Positions 25,360-32,934 of a DNA stretch of 64,000 nt are shown piece by piece. Positions within the stretch are counted from its first letter, which is position 1, and each line of letters starts with the position of its first letter. The position numbers and the translations under genes are program-made. The notes under the pieces are model-generated. The model was given only the letters and a program-made list of their open reading frames with translations. It searched no databases and was not told the origin of the DNA. This DNA is from Acrocarpospora catenulata (GTDB taxonomy: Bacteria > Actinomycetota > Actinomycetes > Streptosporangiales > Streptosporangiaceae), in contig NZ_JAHCST010000001.1 in assembly GCF_018476525.1 (NCBI RefSeq), forward strand, positions 62,001 to 126,000, read 5' to 3'.

Positions 25360-26175
25360 TTGAACGCGAAGATTGACGCGAAGGACGTCCGCCGGAACTT
25401 CACGACGAAGTCTGGTGAGGTCGAGGCCCTCGGCCCGTTCACCATGCAGATCGAGGAAGGCGAGTTCGTCTGCATCGTCGGCCCGTCCGGGTGCGGCAAG
25501 TCGACCATGCTGCGGGTCGTTGGAGGGTTGCTGAACCCCAGCTCGGGATCGGTACGCATCCGCCACGACGGCCCGGAGTCCCAGGCGGTCTCGATCGTCT
25601 TCCAGGACTACAGCATCTACGCCTGGAAGACGGTCGAGGCCAACATCCGCCTCGGCCTGGACATCGCGAAGGTGCCACGCGAGGAGGCCAACGAGCGGGT
25701 CGAACGCTGGCTCCGCCGGATGGGCCTGTGGGACTTCCGCAAGGCCTACCCCCAGACCCTCTCGGGCGGCATGCGCCAGCGGGTGTCGCTGGCCAGGGCG
25801 CTGGTGGTGGAGCCGGACATCCTGCTCATGGACGAGCCGTTCGCGGCGCTGGACGCCCAGATGAGGGCGGTCATGCAGGAGGAGTTGCTGGCGATCTGCC
25901 AGGCCGAGAAGCGGACCGTCCTGTTCGTGACCCACAGCCTCGACGAGGCCATCCTGCTCGCCGACCGGGTCTTCGTCATGAGCGCCCGCCCCGGCAGGCT
26001 GCTGGCCGGCTACGACGTGCCGTTCGAGCGTCCGCGCACCCCCGACCTGCGCGGCACCGAGCAGTTCGCGCACCTGGAGAACGAGATCTGGACCCTGCTG
26101 CGCAACGAGGTCAACCGGGATCTCACCAATGTCGCGGCCGACGGCCGGAGCAAGAAGTTGGAGGCGATTTCGTGA
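25360..26175 (+). CDS. ABC transporter ATPase, NitT/TauT type
   Basis: A 271-residue ATPase: Walker A GPSGCGKST (41-49), signature LSGGMRQR, Walker B ILLMDEPFAALD, then FVTHSLDEAILLADR. This is the nitrate/sulfonate/taurine importer class, members of which import aromatic acids in catabolic clusters. The TTG at 25360 is the only sensible start; a GTG at 25210 lies within the operator. Shine-Dalgarno is weak. It heads the importer operon and overlaps the permease gene by 4 bp. Confidence 0.87.
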   Translation: MNAKIDAKDVRRNFTTKSGEVEALGPFTMQIEEGEFVCIVGPSGCGKSTMLRVVGGLLNPSSGSVRIRHDGPESQAVSIVFQDYSIYAWKTVEANIRLGLDIAKVPREEANERVERWLRRMGLWDFRKAYPQTLSGGMRQRVSLARALVVEPDILLMDEPFAALDAQMRAVMQEELLAICQAEKRTVLFVTHSLDEAILLADRVFVMSARPGRLLAGYDVPFERPRTPDLRGTEQFAHLENEIWTLLRNEVNRDLTNVAADGRSKKLEAIS

Positions 26176-27065
26176 GCATCGAGACCAGCACTCCGGCCGC
26201 GAGCCGGGCGCGGACGGGAACCGGCCAGGCGTCCGCCGGAGTGATCGAACGGGTTCCCGGGCCCGCCGAACGCGACGCGAAGGCCTACCGCCGCCGGGGC
26301 CAGCTCAGCGACAACCTGCTGCGCTGGGGGACGCCGATCCTCGTCCTGGTGCTCTGGCAGCTCTTCGCGATGGCGAAGATCCTGGACCCGCAGTTCTGGC
26401 CCTCCCCTGGCGCGGTCGCCCAGAGCCTGGTGGAGAACGTGAGCTCGGGGTACCTGATCGACCAGTTGCAGGTCAGCATGCTCCGGTTCTTCGCGGGCTG
26501 GGGCGCGGGAGCGCTGTTCGGCCTGGTGCTCGGCGCCGTCCTCGGAACGTTCCGACCTGCCAGGATGGCGATCGAGCCGCTGGTGTCGGCGGTGTTCACC
26601 GTGCCGAAGCTCGCGCTCTTCCCGCTCATGCTGCTGCTGTTCGGCCTGGGCGAGATGCCGAAGATCATCCTCATCGCCCTCACGGTGTTCGTCGTCGTGA
26701 CGATCTCGACGGCGACCGCGATCGTGGCGATTCCCGAAGGCATGAAGGAGCCGCTGCGCTCGGCCCACGCCACGCGCTGGCAGACCTTCCGCCACCTCAC
26801 CTTCCCCATGGTGCTCCCGGAGATCTTCGTCTCGCTGCGCATCACCACCGGCATGGGCGTGCTGGTGCTCGTCGCGGTGGAGATGGTGCAGGGCGCCTCG
26901 GGCCTCGGCTACGTGATCTGGAGCTCGTGGCAGGTCTACGACGTCGAGCGGATGTACGTCGGCATCATCACGATGTCGCTCGCCGGCGTGGCCCTGCAGT
27001 ACCTCGTGATGTGGGTCGGGCGGCTCGTGATGCCCTGGCGTACGGCCGGCAAGCGAACCGCGTGA
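26172..27065 (+). CDS. ABC transporter permease, NitT/TauT type
   Basis: A 297-residue inner-membrane protein with about six transmembrane segments after an N-terminal cytoplasmic stretch of about 50 residues. The EAA-like loop is EGMKEPLRSAHATRWQTFRH and the end GVALQYLVMWVGRLVMPW is typical. GTG 26172 overlaps the ATPase stop. It forms the channel of the importer with the ATPase and the lipoprotein at 27124. Confidence 0.9.
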   Translation: MSIETSTPAASRARTGTGQASAGVIERVPGPAERDAKAYRRRGQLSDNLLRWGTPILVLVLWQLFAMAKILDPQFWPSPGAVAQSLVENVSSGYLIDQLQVSMLRFFAGWGAGALFGLVLGAVLGTFRPARMAIEPLVSAVFTVPKLALFPLMLLLFGLGEMPKIILIALTVFVVVTISTATAIVAIPEGMKEPLRSAHATRWQTFRHLTFPMVLPEIFVSLRITTGMGVLVLVAVEMVQGASGLGYVIWSSWQVYDVERMYVGIITMSLAGVALQYLVMWVGRLVMPWRTAGKRTA

Positions 27066-27123
27066 AGCCCACCCGATTTCTTACGCATGTGAAATACCCG
27101 AGTTCAATGGGAGAACGGTTTCG

Positions 27124-28233
27124 ATGAATGGGACTGCGCGGCCTCCGCACCTCAGCCGGTTCCGCACGCGAGCGATGGCCGCCACCCTGGTGGCGGCGGC
27201 GGCTCTGCTGAGCGCCTGCGGCGGCGACTCCTCCGCCGGCGGCGGGGACGTGACCGTCGTGCCGACGGCCGCGGCGGGCCAGGACCCCCTGGCGCCGCAG
27301 GCGCTCAAGGAGCGTACGACGATCAAGGTCGGCCTGAGCTCCAAGCTGGAGGTCTACCTGCCGATCCTCCTCGGCCAGGAGTTCGGCGAGTTCGAGAAGG
27401 AGAACCTCGAGGTCCAGGTGGAGTACATGCCGCCGACCGACAGCCCGCTCCTGCTCACCCAGGGCAAGCTCGACATCATCTACTCGGGTTTCACGGCCGG
27501 TGTCCTGAACCTCATCTCGGGCAACAAGTCGGTGCGCTTCGCCTACCCGGGCGGCACGGTGTCCTCGGACACCCAGGGCATCTACCTGACCAACGCGTTC
27601 CCGGAGATCTCCGCCCTCACCGCGGCGGACTTCAAGGGCAAGAAGATCATGACGTCCTCCGGCTCGGCGAGCAGCACGTCGTACTTCCTGTGGAAGAAGG
27701 CCACGGAGCTGACCGGCGGTGACAGCCTCCAGCCGACCGACATCAACTGGGAGGCCAGCCAGCTGCCGGAGATCCCGCTGATCCTCAAGCGGGGGGCCGC
27801 CGACGGTGGGCAGGTCATCAGCCCGTACCACAACCAGCTGCTCAGCGAGTCCTGCTGCAAGATCTTCCCGGGCGCCTACCCGAAGTCGCCCCAGACCGGT
27901 TACCTGGTCGGGCCGGCGCTGGCCGGCAAGAAGGACGTGGCGCTCGCCTTCTTCCGCACGCTGGCGCGCACGGAGCGGACCTACCTCCAGGGCAACTACC
28001 ACGACGACGCGAAGGTGCTGGAGGCCATGGCCAAGACCATGGAGCAGAAGAGCGACGTCCTGGCCAAGGGCGACCCGACGGTGTTCGGCCCCGCGCTCGA
28101 AACCAACGCCAACGTCTTCCCCGACCTGCAGAAGTTCTTCCGGGCCTTCGGCGACATCTCCTACCCGGAGGACCTGCCGATCGAGCAGATCTACGATCTG
28201 GACTACGTCAACACCCTGACCGGCAAGCGTTAA
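27124..28233 (+). CDS. Substrate-binding lipoprotein of the NitT/TauT-type importer
   Basis: A 369-residue lipoprotein: basic N-terminus, hydrophobic core and lipobox LLSAC (Cys about 34), then a low-complexity linker. The mature part has the SsuA/TauA-like pattern (KVGLSSKLEVYLPILLGQ, PPTDSPLLLTQGKLDIIYSG). It captures the imported compound outside the membrane. The operon ends in a strong hairpin. The substrate is inferred, from shared regulation, to be the aromatic growth substrate or a precursor. Confidence 0.88.
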   Translation: MNGTARPPHLSRFRTRAMAATLVAAAALLSACGGDSSAGGGDVTVVPTAAAGQDPLAPQALKERTTIKVGLSSKLEVYLPILLGQEFGEFEKENLEVQVEYMPPTDSPLLLTQGKLDIIYSGFTAGVLNLISGNKSVRFAYPGGTVSSDTQGIYLTNAFPEISALTAADFKGKKIMTSSGSASSTSYFLWKKATELTGGDSLQPTDINWEASQLPEIPLILKRGAADGGQVISPYHNQLLSESCCKIFPGAYPKSPQTGYLVGPALAGKKDVALAFFRTLARTERTYLQGNYHDDAKVLEAMAKTMEQKSDVLAKGDPTVFGPALETNANVFPDLQKFFRAFGDISYPEDLPIEQIYDLDYVNTLTGKR

Positions 28234-28237
28234 CCGA

Positions 28238-28275
28238 AAAGGGCGGCGCCTCTCCACCAAGAGGCGCCGCCCTTT
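28238..28275. terminator. Strong bidirectional hairpin terminator
   Basis: Perfect 15-bp stem, arms 28238-28252 and 28261-28275, with an 8-nt loop. The arms end in AAA and TTT, so it works as an intrinsic terminator in either direction between the lipoprotein gene and the convergent racemase gene. Confidence 0.85.
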
Positions 28276-28279
28276 CGAT

Positions 28280-29443
28280 TCACACCACCACCTTCTCCTC
28301 GCGGAGGGCGGCGATCTCGGCCGCGGACAGGCCCAGCTCGGACAGGACGTCGCCGGTGTGCGCGCCCGGCGCGGGCGCCGGCTGGGGAGCCCCGGCCGGA
28401 GTCGCGCTGAAACGTGGCGCAGGGGCGGGGTGGATCACGCCGTCCTCGTCCGTCAGGAAGGTCGCGCGTGCGGCCAGGTGCTCGTCGTACGGGGCCTCGG
28501 CGGGGGAGAGGACCGGGGTCACGCACGCGTCTACGTCGGCGAACCGCCGCGCCCACTCCTCCCGCGGCCGGGCGGCGAACGCGGCGGCGAAGTGCCGGTG
28601 TTGCTCGTCCCAGGTGGACCGGTCGGTCTGCCGGGCCACGTCGACGACCTCGGAAAGCCCGAGCCGCTCGACCAGGGCGGCGAAGAACTTCGGTTCGCTG
28701 GCGCCGACCGCGACGAAACCGCCGTCGGCGCACTCGTAGGTCGTGTAGTACGGACGCACCCCGCTGAACACGCTGGCGCCGCGTTCGGCCGGCCACTGCC
28801 CGCGCGCCAGGTTCCCGTAGACCATCGCCATCAGCAGCGCCGAGCCGTCGACCATGGCGGCGTCGACGACCTGGCCGGGCGCGCCGCCGCGGGCCCGGAG
28901 CACGCCCGCCAGCACGCCGACCGCCAGCAGCATGCCGCCGCCGCCGAAGTCGCCGAGCAGGTTCAGCGGGGGCAGCGGTGGACGGTCGGCGGTGCCCAGC
29001 GCGCCGAGCACGCCCGAGGCCGCCACGTAGTTGATGTCATGGCCGCCGCGCTGGGCCATCGGCCCGCTCTGGCCGTAGCCGGTCATGCGGCCGAACACCA
29101 GCCGGGGATTGGTCCTGAACAGGTCCTCGGGGTCGAAGCCGAGCCGCTCGGCGACCCCGGGCCGGAACCCTTCGATGACCGCGTCGGAACGGTCGATGAG
29201 GCGTCGTACCAGGGCCACACCCCGGGGCTGCTTCAGATCGACGGCCAGGGACCGGCGGCCTCGGGCGAGCACGGGGTTCGGACTGGTGCCGACCTCGGCG
29301 GGCCGGTGGATGCGTACCACGTCAGCGCCCAGGTCGGACAGCACCATGCCACAGAACGGCACCGGGCCCATCCCGCCCAGTTCGACGACGCGGAGCCCGG
29401 TCAAGGGACCCTGGGTGTTCTCAGAGCGAACATGTGAGCGCAT
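28280..29443 (-). CDS. mcr: Alpha-methylacyl-CoA racemase
   Basis: A 387-residue family III CoA-transferase-fold racemase. RMTGYGQSGPMA, RGGHDINYVA and NLLGDFGGGGMLL are diagnostic; catalytic H135/D136 and D165 correspond to H126/D156 of mycobacterial MCR. It epimerises 2-methyl-branched acyl-CoAs so that beta-oxidation can proceed, implying a methyl-branched or alicyclic side-chain in the substrate. The ATG at 29443 has no Shine-Dalgarno but lies about 7 nt after a -10 box, so the mRNA is probably leaderless. The regulon operator lies within its first codons. Confidence 0.87.
   Translation of the reverse strand: MRSHVRSENTQGPLTGLRVVELGGMGPVPFCGMVLSDLGADVVRIHRPAEVGTSPNPVLARGRRSLAVDLKQPRGVALVRRLIDRSDAVIEGFRPGVAERLGFDPEDLFRTNPRLVFGRMTGYGQSGPMAQRGGHDINYVAASGVLGALGTADRPPLPPLNLLGDFGGGGMLLAVGVLAGVLRARGGAPGQVVDAAMVDGSALLMAMVYGNLARGQWPAERGASVFSGVRPYYTTYECADGGFVAVGASEPKFFAALVERLGLSEVVDVARQTDRSTWDEQHRHFAAAFAARPREEWARRFADVDACVTPVLSPAEAPYDEHLAARATFLTDEDGVIHPAPAPRFSATPAGAPQPAPAPGAHTGDVLSELGLSAAEIAALREEKVVV
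29416..29432 (-). promoter_or_regulatory. IclR-type operator inside the racemase 5' end
   Basis: TGTTCT-CAGAG-CGAACA matches the regulon palindrome. It covers codons 4-10 of the racemase and lies 92 bp upstream of the divergent thiolase start. A weaker dyad-like segment lies 19 bp away (29435-29451, TGAGCG half). Confidence 0.6.
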
Positions 29444-29479
29444 GCGGGGAGTATGCTTTGGTCGCCAAGTCCCGGTCAA
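29443..29479 (-). promoter_or_regulatory. Promoter of a probable leaderless racemase mRNA
   Basis: On the minus strand TTGACC (29479-29474), 18-bp spacer, CATACT (29455-29450), then six bases and the ATG at 29443. No ribosome-binding site lies upstream of the ATG. Confidence 0.5.
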
Positions 29480-29523
29480 ACCGGGGTGGCTTCGGGCGCG
29501 TACGGACAGTGAAGAGGAAAAGC

Positions 29524-30711
29524 ATGGGATCGGCCTTCGTCTACGCAGCGGCACGCACACCGTTCGGCAAGTTCAACGGGGCGCTCGCCGGTGTCCGCCC
29601 GGACGACCTGGCGGCCACCGCGTTGCGCGGCGTGCTGGCCAAGGTCCCTGAGCTGGACCCGGCGGAGATCGGCGACGTGGTGTGGGGCAACGCCAACGGC
29701 GCGGGCGAGGACAACCGCAACGTGGGCCGGATGGCCGTGCTGCTGGCCGGGCTGCCGGTGACCGTACCGGCCACCACGGTGAACCGGCTGTGCGGGTCGA
29801 GCCTGGACGCGGCCATGATCGGCTCGCGGACCATCGAGAGCGGCGACGCCGACGTCGTCGTGACGGGCGGCGTGGAGTCGATGACCAGGGCCCCGTGGGT
29901 GCTGCCCAAGCCGTCGCGGGCCTTCCCCGCCGGTGACGTGACCGCCGTCTCGACCACGCTCGGCTGGCGGCTGGTGAATCCCCTGATGCCCAAGGAGTGG
30001 ACGGTCTCCCTCGGCGAGGCCAACGAGCTGCTGGCGGAGAAGTTCGGCATCTCCCGCGAGCGGCAGGACGAGTTCGCGGCGCGGTCCCACGCGCTGGCCG
30101 ACGCGGCGTGGAACGACGGGTTCTACGACGACCTGGTGGTCCAGGTCGAGGGCGCGGGCCTCGCGCGGGACGAGGGGATCCGGCCCGGCACCACGCCGGA
30201 AGTTCTCGCCGGGTTGAAACCGGCCTTCCGCCCGGACGGCACCATCACCGCCGGAAACGCCTCCCCGCTGAACGACGGCGCCTCCGCCGTCGTGTTCGGC
30301 TCCGAGGCCGCCGCGGGCCGCCTCGGCGCCGACCCGATCGCCCGGGTCGCGGGTCGCGGGGCCGCGGCGCTCGAACCCCAGATGTTCGGGTACGCGCCGG
30401 TCGAGGCCGCCAACCTGGCCCTGCGCCGGGCCGGCATCGGCTGGGGCGACGTCGGCGCGGTGGAGCTGAACGAGGCGTTCGCCGTCCAGTCGCTGGCCTG
30501 CCTGGACGCGTGGGAGGTCGACCCGGGCATCGTCAACACCAGGGGCGGCGCCATCGCCATCGGCCACCCGCTCGGCGCCTCCGGCGCGCGCATCCTGGGC
30601 ACCCTCGCCCACGTGCTGCGCGAACGGCGCGAACGGTGGGGGGTCGCCGCCATCTGCATCGGCGTCGGCCAGGGCCTGGCCGTCGTCCTGGAGAACGTCG
30701 CCGCGCGCTAA
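29524..30711 (+). CDS. Acetyl-CoA C-acyltransferase (thiolase; beta-ketoadipyl-CoA type possible)
   Basis: A 395-residue thiolase with nucleophile C90 (NRLCGSSLDA), GHPLGASGAR and the C-terminal CIGVGQG, where most relatives have CIGGGQG. It cleaves 3-ketoacyl-CoA with CoA. Together with a PcaR-type regulator, a beta-ketoadipyl-CoA thiolase role is attractive, but a general fatty-acid-type thiolase is not excluded. AGAGGA precedes the ATG by 6-7 bp. Divergent from the racemase, sharing the operator region; overlaps the convergent RecD2 gene by 4 bp. Confidence 0.88.
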   Translation: MGSAFVYAAARTPFGKFNGALAGVRPDDLAATALRGVLAKVPELDPAEIGDVVWGNANGAGEDNRNVGRMAVLLAGLPVTVPATTVNRLCGSSLDAAMIGSRTIESGDADVVVTGGVESMTRAPWVLPKPSRAFPAGDVTAVSTTLGWRLVNPLMPKEWTVSLGEANELLAEKFGISRERQDEFAARSHALADAAWNDGFYDDLVVQVEGAGLARDEGIRPGTTPEVLAGLKPAFRPDGTITAGNASPLNDGASAVVFGSEAAAGRLGADPIARVAGRGAAALEPQMFGYAPVEAANLALRRAGIGWGDVGAVELNEAFAVQSLACLDAWEVDPGIVNTRGGAIAIGHPLGASGARILGTLAHVLRERRERWGVAAICIGVGQGLAVVLENVAAR

Positions 30712-32855
30712 GAAAGGGCGACCGACAGCCGCCGGGCCAGCCCGGTGTTGCGGGGCGCGCCCAGGCGGTGGATGGCCAGTTCCAGCGACGACCGCTGGCC
30801 GACCAGCACCACCCAGGAGCGCGCCCGCGTGATCAGCGTGTACAGCAGCCGCCGCCGCAGCATGATCCCCCCGGATTCGGCCACGATGGGCGCCACCACG
30901 AAGGGGTACTCGCTGCCCTGGGCCCGGTGCACGCTGATCGCGTAACAGTGCGTGAGGTCGTCCAGTTCGTCGAAGCCGTACTCGGCGTGCGTGCCGTCGT
31001 CGGTGGTGAGCCGGAGCAGCCGTTCCTGCGGCAGCACGGCGGTCACCGTGCCGGTCTCCCCGTTGAAGATGCCCTTGTCGTAGTCGTTGCGGATGGGCAT
31101 CACCCGGTCCCCCGGCCGGAAGACCGCCGCACCCGACCAGTGCTCCGGCAGATCGTCCCTGGCGGGGTTGAGCCGGTCCTGGATGGTACGCCCGATCTCA
31201 GCGGTCCCGGTCGTCCCCCGGCGCATCGGGCAGAGCACCTGCACCTGGCCGGGGGAGATGTTCTGCTTGCGGGGAATGGCGACGGTGGCCAGGTGCACCA
31301 CCCGCTCGGCCACCTCCCGCGGATCGTCGATCTCCTCGAACCAGAACCCGGCCCGGCCGGGCAGCTCGGGCAACCAGCCGGTCCGGACGCGGTGCGCCGC
31401 CTGGATGATGCCGCTGTCCTCGGCCTGCCGGAACACGTGCGTGAGCCGCACCCTGGCGATCTCCTCCACCCGGAGCAGGTCGGCCAGCACGTTCCCGGCG
31501 CCGATGCTGGGCAGCTGGTCGGCGTCCCCGACCAGGAGCAGGTGGCTGCCGGAGGGGATGGCGGCGGTGAGCCGGGTGGCCAGGTGCAGGTCCAGCATGG
31601 ACGCCTCGTCCACCACGATCAGGTCGGCCTGGGCGGGGGAGTCGTCGAAGAGCGTGGTGCCGTCCCCGCCGGCGTCGGCGCGGGCCAGCAGCCGGTGCAC
31701 GGTCATGGCGGGCAGGCCGGTCAGCTCGCTGAGGCGTTTGGCCGCCTTGCCGGTGGGCGCGGCCAGCGTCACCGTGCCGCCCATCGCCCGCACGGTGGCC
31801 GCGATGGCCCGCACGGTGTGGCTCTTGCCGCAGCCGGGGCCGCCGGTGAGCACGGTGACCGTGCTGGTCAGGGCCAGGGTCAGTGCGGCGCGCTGGGCGT
31901 CGTGCAGGGACGGGTCCTCCAGGTAGGGCCGCATCGGCAGGGTCGAGGGGGCGTTGAGCAGCCGGGTCAGGTGGCCGGTGAGGGCGATCTCCCGGCTGTG
32001 CTGCTCCTTGGCGTACACGACGGTGTGGCCGGGCCCGGCCTCCAGCACCACCCGGCGTTCCGCGGTGAGCGCGTCTAGGGTCTGCCGGACCAGCGCCTGC
32101 TCCTGGCCGATCAGCTCGGCGGTCTCCGCGAGCAGCGCGGTGAGCGGCAGGTAGCAGTGCCCGGCGCGGGCCCCGGCCGACTCCAGGCGGTCCACGACGG
32201 CCGCCTTGACCCGCTGTGGACTGCGTTCCGGCACGCCGGAGCGGAGCGCGATGCGGTCGGCGATCCCGAACCCGACACCGCGCACCCGGCCGATCAGCTG
32301 GTACGGATCCGTGGCCAGCACCTCGGCCGAGGCGGCCCCGTACGCCTGGTGGATCTTGGCGGCCAGCAGCGGGGAGACGCCGAAGCCCTGGAGGGTGAGC
32401 ATCAGGGCCGCGATGCTCTTCTGGTCCTGCCAGGCCTGGCTGATCTGGGCCTGCCGGGCCGGGCCGATGTTGACCACCTCGCGGAGCCGGTCCGGCTCGG
32501 TGTCGATGACGGTGAGGGTGGCCTCGCCGAAGTGGCCGACGATGGCGTGCGCCAGCCGGGGGCCGATGCCGCGGATCAGGCCCGAGCCCAGGTAGGCGCG
32601 GATGGCGGGGAGGGTGGCCGGGGCGACGCGCTCGGAGGCGGTCACCGCGAAACGGCGGCCGTGCCGGGGGTGTTCGTTCCAGTCGCCGGTCAGCCGCAGG
32701 GTCTCCCCGGGCTGCACGCCGGCCAGCGCCCGCCCCGCCGCCACGAACGTGGTGCCGTCGGCGCCGTCGTTCACGCGGGCGACGGTGAACTCGTCGTCCC
32801 GCACGAACACCAGCCGTTCGACCGAAACCTCGGCAACCTCCACCCCGAGATCCAA
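30708..32855 (-). CDS. recD2: RecD2-type ATP-dependent DNA helicase
   Basis: A 715-residue SF1B helicase of the RecBC-independent RecD2 (YrrC) type. An N-terminal OB-like and helix-hairpin-helix region (LIRGIGPRLAHAIVGHFG, VRGVGFGIADRIAL) precedes Walker A GGPGCGKS (338-345), VVDEASMLD, GDADQLPSIGAGNVL and the C-terminal HRAQGSEYPFVVAP. Unwinds DNA 5'-3' in repair. A TTG at 32855 gives MDLGVEVAEV; the start is uncertain by a few codons. Not functionally related to the catabolic genes. Confidence 0.92.
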   Translation of the reverse strand: MDLGVEVAEVSVERLVFVRDDEFTVARVNDGADGTTFVAAGRALAGVQPGETLRLTGDWNEHPRHGRRFAVTASERVAPATLPAIRAYLGSGLIRGIGPRLAHAIVGHFGEATLTVIDTEPDRLREVVNIGPARQAQISQAWQDQKSIAALMLTLQGFGVSPLLAAKIHQAYGAASAEVLATDPYQLIGRVRGVGFGIADRIALRSGVPERSPQRVKAAVVDRLESAGARAGHCYLPLTALLAETAELIGQEQALVRQTLDALTAERRVVLEAGPGHTVVYAKEQHSREIALTGHLTRLLNAPSTLPMRPYLEDPSLHDAQRAALTLALTSTVTVLTGGPGCGKSHTVRAIAATVRAMGGTVTLAAPTGKAAKRLSELTGLPAMTVHRLLARADAGGDGTTLFDDSPAQADLIVVDEASMLDLHLATRLTAAIPSGSHLLLVGDADQLPSIGAGNVLADLLRVEEIARVRLTHVFRQAEDSGIIQAAHRVRTGWLPELPGRAGFWFEEIDDPREVAERVVHLATVAIPRKQNISPGQVQVLCPMRRGTTGTAEIGRTIQDRLNPARDDLPEHWSGAAVFRPGDRVMPIRNDYDKGIFNGETGTVTAVLPQERLLRLTTDDGTHAEYGFDELDDLTHCYAISVHRAQGSEYPFVVAPIVAESGGIMLRRRLLYTLITRARSWVVLVGQRSSLELAIHRLGAPRNTGLARRLSVALS

Positions 32856-32934
32856 TCACCTCGCCTGACCACCTGGGGCCACCGTACGCGGGCCCACCGA
32901 CGAAACGGCGGGCCCGCGCCGGGGCTCAGGGGGC

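Noticed and set aside
27101-27117. AGTTCA-ATGGG-AGAACG upstream of the importer lipoprotein
   Set aside because: Spacing fits but the outer bases do not, it overlaps the ribosome-binding region, and the gene is downstream of the importer promoter in the same operon.
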